In this document: positions 44,215-51,213 of the stretch, one piece after another | Position numbering within the stretch: the first letter of the stretch is position 1 | How the letters are laid out: each line of letters opens with the position of its first letter | DNA from: Myroides marinus | GTDB lineage: Bacteria; Bacteroidota; Bacteroidia; Flavobacteriales; Flavobacteriaceae | Length of the DNA: 51,213 nucleotides | Assembly (NCBI RefSeq): GCF_900109075.1 | Contig: NZ_FNYS01000024.1 | Location: 1 to 51,213 of the forward strand | Reading direction: 5' to 3' | Translations under genes and position numbers: made by a program | The notes under the pieces: generated by a model | Seen by the model: only the letters and a program-made list of their open reading frames with translations | What the model was told of the DNA's origin: nothing | Database searches by the model: none

Positions 44215-45813
44215 TTACTCTTTATATACTCTCTTTAAGAATAGATTATTCATAGGGTTAATTCCTAATCCTTTTACATTTTGATGAGAGAACCTCGCTG
44301 CTCTATCATAGAACAAGATTATTGCAGGCACTTCACTTGCTATAAGCTGATCCATCTGCTGGTATAACTCATTTCGTTTCTCTACTGATACTTCTTTAAA
44401 AGCCTGTTCATATAAACGATCAAACTGTTTGTTCTCAAATCGGGTATAATTAGGCCCATTAGGAGCTTTATTTTTTGAGTAGAATAAAGACAAGTAATTC
44501 TCTGCATCAGGATAATCGGCTATCCAACTTCCTCTAAAGAATGCTACTTTACCAGAAGCCATACCTTGACGTAGTGAAGCGGGTGGTGTCACATCTACGA
44601 TTACCTCTATCCCTATCTTCTTCCACTCACGCTGTAAATACTCTGCTATATCTAAGTAGTTAGCATTAGTTGATAAGACTACTTCTACCTTATTTGTTTT
44701 CTTCTCTGTCTTATACTCATCTATAAAAGCCTTTGCTTTTATAGGATCATATAACTTATCTGTACTAAAGTGACCGCCTAGACCTGTCGGTATAATACCG
44801 CCTACATTACCATCACCTAAACCGCTGCGTAGATATAACAACATCTTATTGCGATCAAACCCCATATTTAAAGCTCTTCTGACACGGACATCTTGAACTG
44901 CTCCAGGAGATTGTAGGTTAAATCCTAAGTATTCTGTATTCAGATAAGGACCTGTCTCCATCTGTAACTTATCGCTATACTTCGGGTTTAGCTGTCCATT
45001 CTCTGTGATGATATCATCCTTATAAGATGGATCTAATCCAGAAACAAAATCTAAGTTACCTTGTAAAAACTGTAAGAAACCACTCTGCTTATCTGGTAAG
45101 AAGGTAATAGATACTGCCTCTAAGTAAGGTAAGGCTTTTCCGTTTTCATCTTTCTCAAAGTAAGAAGGATTTTTGCGAAGAACTAACTTTACGTTCTCTT
45201 CCCAAAACTTGAAGTAGAATGGCCCTGTACCGATAGGGTGCGAACGAAAGTCTATAGTCTTATCTTCTACTATTTCTCTAGGTACTACTGAGGCATACCT
45301 CATCGATAATAATCCTAAAAATGCTGGGAAAGCTTCTTTTAACTCAATGCGAAATACACTGTCATTAACAGCTTTAAATTGTTTTACTTTCTGAAATATC
45401 CACGCACCAGGAGAGACTACATCTGTGTCTAATATCCTATTAAAGCTGTACTCAAAATCACTCGCTACCACAGCTCTGGTACTGTCAGCTCCAAAGTTAG
45501 TATGCTTGTGAAAATAGACATTAGGTCTAAGTGTAAAGTCGTATTGTAATCCATCTTGACTGATGGTCCATTGCTTAGCGATATCAGGTTGTATATGTAA
45601 GCTGTCATCTAGCTGTACTAACCCGTTAAAAAGTTGATTACACGGCCAGATAATAGCCATATTTCTTGCGAAAGCTGGGTCTAATGTTTGAATATTAGCA
45701 TTCTCGTTATATCTAAAAACTAAATCTTTATCTTGATTAGCTGTTTTTTTCTGACAAGAAAACGTCAGTGCACAGACACAAAATATTGAAACGTAATGAA
45801 TTATTGATTTCAT
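44215..45813 (-). CDS. ABC transporter substrate-binding lipoprotein, peptide (family 5)
   Basis: 532 residues from the ATG at 45813. A frame start 39 bases upstream would put 13 residues ahead of the lipoprotein signal; the MKSIIHYVSIFCVCAL start with lipobox TFSC is the natural one. Family 5 solute-binding features: RYNENANIQTLDPAFARN, NGLVQLDDSLHIQPDIAKQW, YDFTLRPNVYFH, the PIGTGPFYF strand and LGFNLQSPGAVQDVRVRRALNMGFDR. It binds oligopeptides or similar ligands and is tethered by lipid to a membrane. No permease or ATPase gene is adjacent, so it is an orphan receptor here. It is divergent from mtaB. Confidence 0.88.
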   Translation of the reverse strand: MKSIIHYVSIFCVCALTFSCQKKTANQDKDLVFRYNENANIQTLDPAFARNMAIIWPCNQLFNGLVQLDDSLHIQPDIAKQWTISQDGLQYDFTLRPNVYFHKHTNFGADSTRAVVASDFEYSFNRILDTDVVSPGAWIFQKVKQFKAVNDSVFRIELKEAFPAFLGLLSMRYASVVPREIVEDKTIDFRSHPIGTGPFYFKFWEENVKLVLRKNPSYFEKDENGKALPYLEAVSITFLPDKQSGFLQFLQGNLDFVSGLDPSYKDDIITENGQLNPKYSDKLQMETGPYLNTEYLGFNLQSPGAVQDVRVRRALNMGFDRNKMLLYLRSGLGDGNVGGIIPTGLGGHFSTDKLYDPIKAKAFIDEYKTEKKTNKVEVVLSTNANYLDIAEYLQREWKKIGIEVIVDVTPPASLRQGMASGKVAFFRGSWIADYPDAENYLSLFYSKNKAPNGPNYTRFENKQFDRLYEQAFKEVSVEKRNELYQQMDQLIASEVPAIILFYDRAARFSHQNVKGLGINPMNNLFLKRVYKE

Positions 45814-45831
45814 CAAACCGATTTTTGTACG

Positions 45832-45839
45832 TAAATTTG
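45832..45839 (+). promoter_or_regulatory. Candidate promoter -7 box for mtaB
   Basis: TAAATTTG on the plus strand, 64 bases before the start at 45903; TTG at 45804-45806 is 25 bases upstream, slightly far. It overlaps the first codons of the longer frame of the divergent lipoprotein gene, which supports the shorter start of that gene. Confidence 0.4.
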
Positions 45840-45902
45840 CAAACCTTTTCAATATTGAAAAAGTAAATATAATTCAAAGTTACTACTTAGTAAGTAATCA
45901 TT

Positions 45903-47219
45903 ATGGAAAATAGAAAAAAAGTAGCTTTTTATACATTAGGATGTAAGCTTAACTTCTCAGAAACTTCCACTATCGCTAGAAATTTTGCTGAAGAAGGATT
46001 CGATAGAGTGGATTTCGAAGAGGTAGCTGATATCTATGTTATCAATACGTGTTCTGTAACTGAAAATGCAGACAAACAGTTTAAACAAATAGTAAAAAAG
46101 GCTCAAAAGAAAAACGATAAAGCTTTCGTAGCAGCAGTAGGTTGTTATGCTCAATTAAAACCAGAAGAACTAGCGTCTGTAGATGGTGTAGATTTAGTAT
46201 TAGGTGCTACTGAGAAGTTTAAAATAACAGATTATATCAATGACTTGTCTAAGAATGATATGGGACAAGTGCACTCGTGTGAGATATCAGAAGCAGATTT
46301 TTATGTAGGTAGTTACTCTATAGGTGACCGTACTCGTGCATTCTTAAAAGTACAAGACGGATGTGACTATAAGTGTACATACTGTACTATTCCATTAGCT
46401 CGTGGTATTTCTCGTAGTGATACAATGGATAATGTATTAAAGAATGCAGCTGAAATCTCTGCTCAAGATATTAAAGAGATTGTACTAACTGGGGTTAACA
46501 TTGGTGACTACGGTAAAGGAGAGTTTGGGAATAAAAAACACGAACACACTTTCTTAGAATTAGTACAAGAGTTAGATAAAGTAGAGGGAATAGAGAGACT
46601 TCGTATCTCGTCTATAGAGCCTAACTTATTAAAGAATGAAACTATTGATTTCGTTTCTAAGAGTAGAACTTTCGTTCCTCACTTCCACATTCCACTACAG
46701 TCTGGATGTAACGACATTCTGAAAAAAATGAAACGTCGTTACCTACGCGAACTATATGTAGAACGTGTAGAGAAGATTAGAGAGGTAATGCCTGACTGCT
46801 GTATAGGTGTAGACGTGATCGTAGGATTCCCTGGTGAGTCTGATGAGAAGTTCTTAGATACTTATAATTTCTTAAACGAGTTAGACATTTCTTACTTACA
46901 CGTATTTACATACTCTGAGCGTGATAATACTGAAGCTGTAGATATGGATGAAGTAGTACCTATGAATGTGCGTAATAAGAGAAGTAAAATGCTAAGAGGG
47001 CTTTCTGTAAAGAAACGTCGTGCATTCTACGAATCACAATTAGGTAAAGAAAAGACTGTTCTATTCGAAAGTGAGAATAAAGAGGGATATATCCACGGAT
47101 TTACTGAGAACTACGTTAAAGTAAAAACTCCTTGGGATCCAGCGTTAGTAAACACTTTACACCCAGTGAAATTAACTAAAATAGATGAAGACGGTATCGT
47201 AAGATTAGAATTTATATAA
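45903..47219 (+). CDS. mtaB: tRNA threonylcarbamoyladenosine methylthiotransferase
   Basis: A 438-residue radical-SAM methylthiotransferase that turns t6A37 of tRNA into ms2t6A37. N-terminal UPF0004 domain with the three cluster cysteines Cys14 (GCKLNFSE), Cys50 (INTCSVTE) and Cys81 (VGCYAQ); the SAM cluster CDYKCTYC with Cys154, 158 and 161; a TRAM domain at the end (about 375-438). GCKLN instead of GCQMN distinguishes MtaB from MiaB and RimO. Monocistronic, with a terminator 20 bases after the stop. Confidence 0.93.
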   Translation: MENRKKVAFYTLGCKLNFSETSTIARNFAEEGFDRVDFEEVADIYVINTCSVTENADKQFKQIVKKAQKKNDKAFVAAVGCYAQLKPEELASVDGVDLVLGATEKFKITDYINDLSKNDMGQVHSCEISEADFYVGSYSIGDRTRAFLKVQDGCDYKCTYCTIPLARGISRSDTMDNVLKNAAEISAQDIKEIVLTGVNIGDYGKGEFGNKKHEHTFLELVQELDKVEGIERLRISSIEPNLLKNETIDFVSKSRTFVPHFHIPLQSGCNDILKKMKRRYLRELYVERVEKIREVMPDCCIGVDVIVGFPGESDEKFLDTYNFLNELDISYLHVFTYSERDNTEAVDMDEVVPMNVRNKRSKMLRGLSVKKRRAFYESQLGKEKTVLFESENKEGYIHGFTENYVKVKTPWDPALVNTLHPVKLTKIDEDGIVRLEFI

Positions 47220-47239
47220 TCGCGATAACGCTATAATAC

Positions 47240-47279
47240 AAAAAAGCCTGTTTCGGAATATTCCAAAACAGGCTTTTTT
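47240..47279. terminator. Terminator of mtaB
   Basis: AAAAAAGCCTGTTT (47240-47253) with AAACAGGCTTTTTT (47266-47279), with GGAATATTCC inside the loop that can pair with itself. Confidence 0.88.
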
Positions 47280-47433
47280 ATAATAGGTCGTATTAACTTA
47301 GTAAATCTTATAGGTACTATTGTTTATTACATGCATATTCTCTTATATGCTATTTACCTCTATATGTTATACTCTAGTCGATAACGGTTAGATTATCGTG
47401 ATACGGTGTTGTCTTTACGGCAATCTTAAACCA

Positions 47434-47715
47434 TTAGATGCGGATACCAGGAGGTAGCATCTCTTTATAAACAGGGTTCTTTCTAAAGAAAGAAACAATC
47501 TTTGGGTGTGTAGGTACTACTCTCAGTCTTTTCTCTCTCAACATCTCCAATATCCCTTTTAAGAAATCAGATGCCTGAGTAGGTAATACTTCTTCTAACC
47601 CTGTTAGTTTTGTAAGAAAAATTTTTCTTTCTTGTAGTGAATACTCTACACTAAGTAACCCTGATTCAGTCTCATACTCGAACTGACGCAGTAACTCATT
47701 GTCTTTAATTTCCAT
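47434..47715 (-). CDS. Small GNAT-like acetyltransferase (YjdJ type)
   Basis: A 93-residue protein like the short GCN5-related acetyltransferase group: EYETESGLLSVEYSLQERKI forms the first strands, then ASDFLKGILEMLREKRLRV and the C-terminal VPTHPKIVSFFRKNPVYKE, which is the typical P-x-x-x-x-F-x-x-x-P-x-Y motif of the group. These small proteins lack the N-terminal half of a GNAT and may bind CoA thioesters to acetylate or deacylate small molecules; the substrate is not known. Monocistronic, no clear terminator; a CGATAA/TTATCG hairpin lies at about 47379-47398. Confidence 0.7.
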   Translation of the reverse strand: MEIKDNELLRQFEYETESGLLSVEYSLQERKIFLTKLTGLEEVLPTQASDFLKGILEMLREKRLRVVPTHPKIVSFFRKNPVYKEMLPPGIRI

Positions 47716-48056
47716 TATATCTCCAAGTTTTATGATTACAAAACAAATTATAGTAAATACTCCTTTCTATTAAAATTCTCTCTTAAGAAAAGCTCACATA
47801 CAGCGGTAGTCGAATAAAATGATCAGATAGTAAAACACAAACTGCTACAACAGCTTATATGACCTATATGTAATGTCATTTACACTGTTATATGCCCTGC
47901 TTTAAAATCTCTCTTAGTTGATTAGGCTCTCGTCGAATACGAGTAAGAAATAAATTATTTAGTATTTCTTTTTTAGATTTACTATAATCTCTATATTTAG
48001 CAAAGTTCGGCATTTTTTTCCACATAACCTTACAAAACTGTTTTAAAATATTTATA
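47716..48056. other. Gene-free stretch
   Basis: About 340 bases between divergent genes. Only a short CTCGT/ACGAG hairpin near 47928-47944 is seen. No convincing TAnnTTTG box or RNA gene. Confidence 0.5.
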
Positions 48057-48707
48057 ATGAGCAAAATACCTCTTTATTTCTTCCCTGGTATGTCCTCTAC
48101 TAGCTTGATATTTGAACACATTTTTTTTGATGAGTCCAAGTATGAGTTAGTCTTTTTAGAATGGTTACCTGTAGAAAAAAAGGAGAACTTAGACCAATAT
48201 ACACAGAGATACCTCCCGTTAATCAAACACGAAAATCCAGTGTTGATAGGAGTGTCTTTTGGCGGTATTCTAGCGCAAGAAATAAGTAAATTAATTTCTG
48301 TAAAAAAGACAATTATTATTTCGAGTGTACGTTCTAATAAAGAGTTCCCAAAACTATTCCACTTTGCCCGCAAAACTGGTTTGTATAAATGTCTTCCTAC
48401 ATCGATGGTCAATACCATTTTTGGATGGATAAAAAAGACTGCTTCTGCCAAGCGAAAAAAGAGATTAGAACTATACGATAGATACTTACCCCTTAGAGAT
48501 AAAAAATATCTAGATTGGGCTATCAGAGAAGTACTAAAGTGGAAACAAGATTACGCTCTGGACAATGTGGTACATATACATGGTACTAGGGATGAGATAT
48601 TTCCATTTAAAAATATCAAATCTGCTATAACAATAGAAGGAGGAACACACGCTATGATCATCACCAAATACAAATGGTTTAACAACAATTTAGAAACGCT
48701 TATTTAA
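48057..48707 (+). CDS. Alpha/beta hydrolase
   Basis: A 216-residue alpha/beta-hydrolase. YFFPGMSSTSLIFE gives the oxyanion strand and loop; GVSFGG near residue 63 holds the nucleophile Ser; HGTRDEIFP near 174 supplies the Asp; GGTHAMI near 200 supplies the His. No signal peptide. The short chain means a minimal cap. The transglycosylase gene starts 9 bases after it, so the pair is likely an operon. Substrate unknown; a lipase or esterase role is generic inference. Confidence 0.8.
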   Translation: MSKIPLYFFPGMSSTSLIFEHIFFDESKYELVFLEWLPVEKKENLDQYTQRYLPLIKHENPVLIGVSFGGILAQEISKLISVKKTIIISSVRSNKEFPKLFHFARKTGLYKCLPTSMVNTIFGWIKKTASAKRKKRLELYDRYLPLRDKKYLDWAIREVLKWKQDYALDNVVHIHGTRDEIFPFKNIKSAITIEGGTHAMIITKYKWFNNNLETLI

Positions 48708-48716
48708 AAAACGACA

Positions 48717-49616
48717 ATGAAAAAGACTCTTAGATCCGTAATAGCTTTAACTGCTATACTAGCTGTGGCATCGACATTTATCTTTGCTACTTCGGCGACT
48801 AACTCTATAGGAGATAGCGATGCTTCTGCATTACACTCACATCCTCTTCCGAAATCAGCTAACTTCGCTGGTGAAGAAGTTCCATTACACAAAATAGATG
48901 TAAAAGAGCGATATGACAGAGAACTTATTATCAATACTAACCTACACAGTAGTACAATAACATCTATCAAAAGAGCACATCGATTTTTCCCAATTATCGA
49001 GCCTATCTTAAAGAAAAATGGTATTCCTGATGATTTTAAATACCTATGCGTAATAGAAAGTGGATTAGCTAATGCTGTATCATCTGCAGGAGCTAGTGGA
49101 TTCTGGCAATTCATGAAAGGAACAGGTAAAGAGTTCAACCTATATCAGGATGAATATGTAGATGAGAGATATGACCTAGTGAAAGTAACAGAAGCTGCAT
49201 GTAAGTACTTCAATAATGCTAAAAATAGATTTGGAAACTGGACTATGGCAGCTGCTTCTTATAACAGAGGAATGGCAGGTATGTCACGTGCTATGGATAG
49301 TCAGTATGTAAATGATTATTATGACTTATTCTTAAACCAAGAGACTTCTAGATATGTATTTAGAATTATAGCGTTAAAAGAGATTATGTCTAACCCTATA
49401 AAATATGGTTTTGATGTACCTGAGGCAGAGAAATATCCATTAGTTCCTACTAAGAAAGTAACTGTGGATTACGATATTGCAGATCTAGCATTATTCGCTA
49501 AAGAGCAAGGTATCAATTATAAATTATTAAAGCTTTATAATCCTTGGTTAGTAAACACTAGCTTAAAAGTAAATGGTAGAGTATATGATATCGAAATACC
49601 TACTCAAGGAATCTAA
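48717..49616 (+). CDS. Membrane-bound lytic murein transglycosylase (MltD-like)
   Basis: A 299-residue exported SLT-fold enzyme. Residues 1-28 form a signal sequence or anchor. The transglycosylase core: GIPDDFKYLCVIESGLANA with the catalytic Glu114, SAGASGFWQFM, and MAAASYNRGMAGMSRAM, then RYVFRIIALKEIM. This layout is that of MltD/DniR, but the chain is shorter and ends with a region like a single LysM-type module (YDIADLALFAKEQGINYKL) instead of several. It cleaves peptidoglycan with 1,6-anhydro product formation. Second gene after the hydrolase. Confidence 0.85.
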   Translation: MKKTLRSVIALTAILAVASTFIFATSATNSIGDSDASALHSHPLPKSANFAGEEVPLHKIDVKERYDRELIINTNLHSSTITSIKRAHRFFPIIEPILKKNGIPDDFKYLCVIESGLANAVSSAGASGFWQFMKGTGKEFNLYQDEYVDERYDLVKVTEAACKYFNNAKNRFGNWTMAAASYNRGMAGMSRAMDSQYVNDYYDLFLNQETSRYVFRIIALKEIMSNPIKYGFDVPEAEKYPLVPTKKVTVDYDIADLALFAKEQGINYKLLKLYNPWLVNTSLKVNGRVYDIEIPTQGI

Positions 49617-49680
49617 TTAACTCTAGATAACACATTAGATCAATACTTATGAATTGATCTATTAAGTAATTTGAGTGAAT

Positions 49681-49721
49681 ACAAAAGAGGTAGTACTAGT
49701 AAGTGCTACCTCTTTTGTTTT
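49681..49721 (+). terminator. Terminator of the hydrolase-transglycosylase operon
   Basis: ACAAAAGAGGTAG (49681-49693) with CTACCTCTTTTGT (49706-49718), extended inward by TAC/GTG with a wobble; T-run follows. Confidence 0.85.
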
Positions 49722-49741
49722 TATGTCTATGCATTTCTATG

Positions 49742-49749
49742 TACATTTG
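49742..49749 (+). promoter_or_regulatory. Promoter -7 box for the 67-residue protein gene
   Basis: TACATTTG, identical to the rpmE2 and trpL boxes, 37 bases before the start at 49786. TTTG at 49714-49717 is 24 bases upstream, inside the preceding terminator's 3' arm. Confidence 0.5.
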
Positions 49750-49785
49750 CCTTAGAAGAAAACATTCTCAAGAAACATATACCTT

Positions 49786-49989
49786 ATGGACAAACAACAA
49801 TACATTACTTCTGCATTCGAAATCATAAGAGCTAAAAACTTAGCTACTCCTTTTAATCTTGACCCTGGAAGTAAAGTACCTGATTTAGAAAAGTATTTAA
49901 ACAGTCTTAAATCAGCCTACTTAAATAGTATTGACCCAAGGATAGAAAAACTATTTCACGATAAAATAGAAGCTCTTAAGGCACTCTAA
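49786..49989 (+). CDS. Small helical protein, 67 residues, unknown
   Basis: A short gene accepted because a TACATTTG promoter box lies 37 bases upstream, a terminator ends the previous operon, and the sequence has natural composition. It contains no signal or membrane segment; two amphipathic helices (QQYITSAFEIIRAKN and DLEKYLNSLKSAYLNS, then PRIEKLFHDKIEAL) are predicted. No family recognised. Its stop lies one base from the stop of the convergent hydrolase gene, with no room for a separate terminator. Confidence 0.65.
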   Translation: MDKQQYITSAFEIIRAKNLATPFNLDPGSKVPDLEKYLNSLKSAYLNSIDPRIEKLFHDKIEALKAL

Positions 49990-49990
49990 A

Positions 49991-50773
49991 CTATATGTGT
50001 GCCTTAAAGAATGAAACGATAGCTTCTAACGTTGGTTCTTTTATCTCTTTATGAGGAGTGTGTCCGATATTAGCGAAGATTACTTTCTCTGCTATTCCCT
50101 GTGCGTTACTTATTGTTTTTTCTACTTGATCTAGACTGCCATATTCGTCTTGATCACCTTGTATAAATAATAGTGGTGACACGATACCTTTCATCTCCTC
50201 CTCTACTGTCCAATCTTTAAATTCTGGTGAAAGCCATGTATCAACCCAAGCTCTAACTACGTCATCTACTTTAGTACCGTGATACTTGACTAAACGCTCT
50301 CCTAGGTCTGTAGTCTCATAAGCTGTCTTAGCTGCCTGTACTCCATCTAAAGTAACTTGCTCTACGAATATATGACCAGCCTCTGCTACTAGCGCTAAAG
50401 TCTGCTCAGGATACATAGCTGCAAATAATAATGCTATGGATGCTCCATCACTATGCCCAAACAAGGCTACTTTATCCAATTCTAATTCTTCTAGAAACGC
50501 TTTTAAGAATACAGCTTCTTGCTTTAGATAATCTTGTCCTCTCTTAGTCGTATCCATCTTGTCAGACAGTCCATACCCAACTCTGTCATAAACCAAAACA
50601 TCACACTGCAACTGTTCTGCTAATAATTCTGGCCAATCTCTCCAAAGGGTAACACATCCCAATGAATCGTGAAGTAATACTAAGGTATAGTTACTCTTTC
50701 CTTGATAAGAGAAAAGTTTATAAAAGACATTCTTTTGGTTGACTAAGGTACAATCTTGAATCGCTGTAATCAT
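49991..50773 (-). CDS. Alpha/beta hydrolase (haloperoxidase/lipase-like)
   Basis: A 260-residue cytoplasmic alpha/beta-hydrolase: LLHDSLGCVTLWRDWPELL gives the HG-type oxyanion loop (HD here), VYDRVGYGLSDK the second strand and loop, FGHSDGASIALLFAAMYP the nucleophile elbow with Ser in GHSDG, FIQGDQDEYG the Asp and IGHTPHKE the His. Typical of the family that includes esterases, haloperoxidases and C-C hydrolases; substrate not determined. Monocistronic. Confidence 0.83.
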   Translation of the reverse strand: MITAIQDCTLVNQKNVFYKLFSYQGKSNYTLVLLHDSLGCVTLWRDWPELLAEQLQCDVLVYDRVGYGLSDKMDTTKRGQDYLKQEAVFLKAFLEELELDKVALFGHSDGASIALLFAAMYPEQTLALVAEAGHIFVEQVTLDGVQAAKTAYETTDLGERLVKYHGTKVDDVVRAWVDTWLSPEFKDWTVEEEMKGIVSPLLFIQGDQDEYGSLDQVEKTISNAQGIAEKVIFANIGHTPHKEIKEPTLEAIVSFFKAHI

Positions 50774-50914
50774 TTATGGTAAGTTTTATTGCCGTTAGCT
50801 TCAAAAGTAAAGAAGATAGTGGGAATGAGCAATAAAATAGTAGCAAATAAAGGATCAATCCTAAAAGTTGTGTGTGAATTAAAAAGAGTAGATCTTTGTT
50901 GATAATAAATAATA
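50774..50914. other. Gap that should contain the left end of the insertion sequence
   Basis: Between the hydrolase start and the transposase frame. The IS left terminal repeat probably lies around 50855-50880 (CCTAAAAGTTGTGTGTGAATT), but the right end is outside the window, so the inverted repeat cannot be confirmed. Confidence 0.35.
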
Positions 50915-51213
50915 ATGATGGACAACTATATTGAGTTTGTAAAGATGATCTTACCAGAGTTCTTGGTAGAACATTTTAATTTAATCAAAACAGTAAAACA
51001 AGGAGAGACTATGCATCTGTATTTTGAGGAACTAAATGTAGTTCCTTCCGAAGCAAAAGACCGTATCCTTATCGCTCATGGCTTCCATAATGAGATAACA
51101 ATACAAGACTTTCCTTTACGAGGAAATAGTGTTTATTTACACGTAAAACGTCGTCGTTGGTTAGATAAAACAACTCGTGAATTAGTACAACGTGATTGGA
51201 ATCTAGTAGCAAA
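50915..51213 (+). mobile_element. ISAon1-type transposase, N-terminal part (cut by right edge)
   Basis: The frame from ATGATG (50915) is open to the edge, about 99 residues. The sequence YIEFVKMILPEFLVEHFNLI, MHLYFEELNVVPSE and ITIQDFPLRG, then VYLHVKRRRWLD matches the N-terminal region protein of ISAon1-family elements, in which a short first frame is followed by the DDE transposase frame. Only this first frame is visible. The second Met at 50918 is an equal start candidate. Confidence 0.8.

Overview
The window looks like chromosome of a low-GC Bacteroidota, most likely a Flavobacteriaceae member close to Myroides (genus is inference, no marker gene is present). The reasons are AT-rich DNA, promoters of the TTTG / TAnnTTTG type instead of -35/-10 boxes, weak or absent Shine-Dalgarno sequences, and typical family content: a GlmU-like sugar-1-P nucleotidyltransferase, an outer membrane beta-barrel receptor with a carboxypeptidase-regulatory-like N-terminus, a LytS/LytTR two-component pair with a periplasmic propeller, and an ISAon1-type transposase. 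No tRNA, rRNA, CRISPR array or prophage was seen.

Layout. 1-4850: a large repetitive secreted adhesin-like protein (cut by the left edge) and two tandem membrane-anchored AraC regulators, all leftward; the regulator pair has a structured mRNA leader. 5800-9912: a TPR protein, a PlsC-type acyltransferase and a Nudix hydrolase (leftward). 9952-12305: a DUF4268 protein and a POTRA/beta-barrel outer membrane protein (rightward). 12417-17513: GlmU-like enzyme, a small lipoprotein, ribosomal protein L31 (zinc-free type), a DUF695-like protein, a secreted S37-type peptidase and a secreted-protein gene broken by one in-frame stop. 18230-25837: rightward housekeeping run (DUF4199, GT2 glycosyltransferase, phosphoglucomutase, MsbA-like exporter, DUF2971, NAPRTase, NDP kinase). 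25925-28913: leftward operon CPBP protease - menE - exported glutaminase. 28956-33766: ArsC-like protein, outer membrane receptor, a 58-residue membrane protein, fumarase. 33888-36010: trpB behind a Trp leader-peptide attenuator, and a lysozyme-like exported protein. 36311-43045: an ABC-F ATPase and a tightly overlapping operon of LytTR regulator, propeller sensor kinase and membrane metallophosphoesterase. 43046-44214: a gene-free stretch with tandem 182-bp repeats and an odd inverted/direct repeat block. 44215-50773: peptide-binding lipoprotein, MtaB, small GNAT, two alpha/beta hydrolases, an MltD-like transglycosylase and a 67-residue protein. 50915-end: the left part of an ISAon1-type insertion sequence.

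Most interesting non-coding signals: (a) a leader before the AraC pair whose helices are mutually exclusive and one of which ends at the start codon; (b) a trpB attenuator with three consecutive Trp codons; (c) a 156-bp MITE-like element with 14-bp terminal inverted repeats and a diverged second copy 8.6 kb away; (d) three tandem 182-bp units carrying several hairpins; (e) two gene-free blocks, 26 kb apart, sharing an architecture of direct-repeat pairs with exactly 11-bp pitch plus inverted single copies; (f) terminators whose tails touch or overlap the next promoter. I did not find a clear new multi-gene defence or mobile system. Manual positions for short sites may be off by a base or two.
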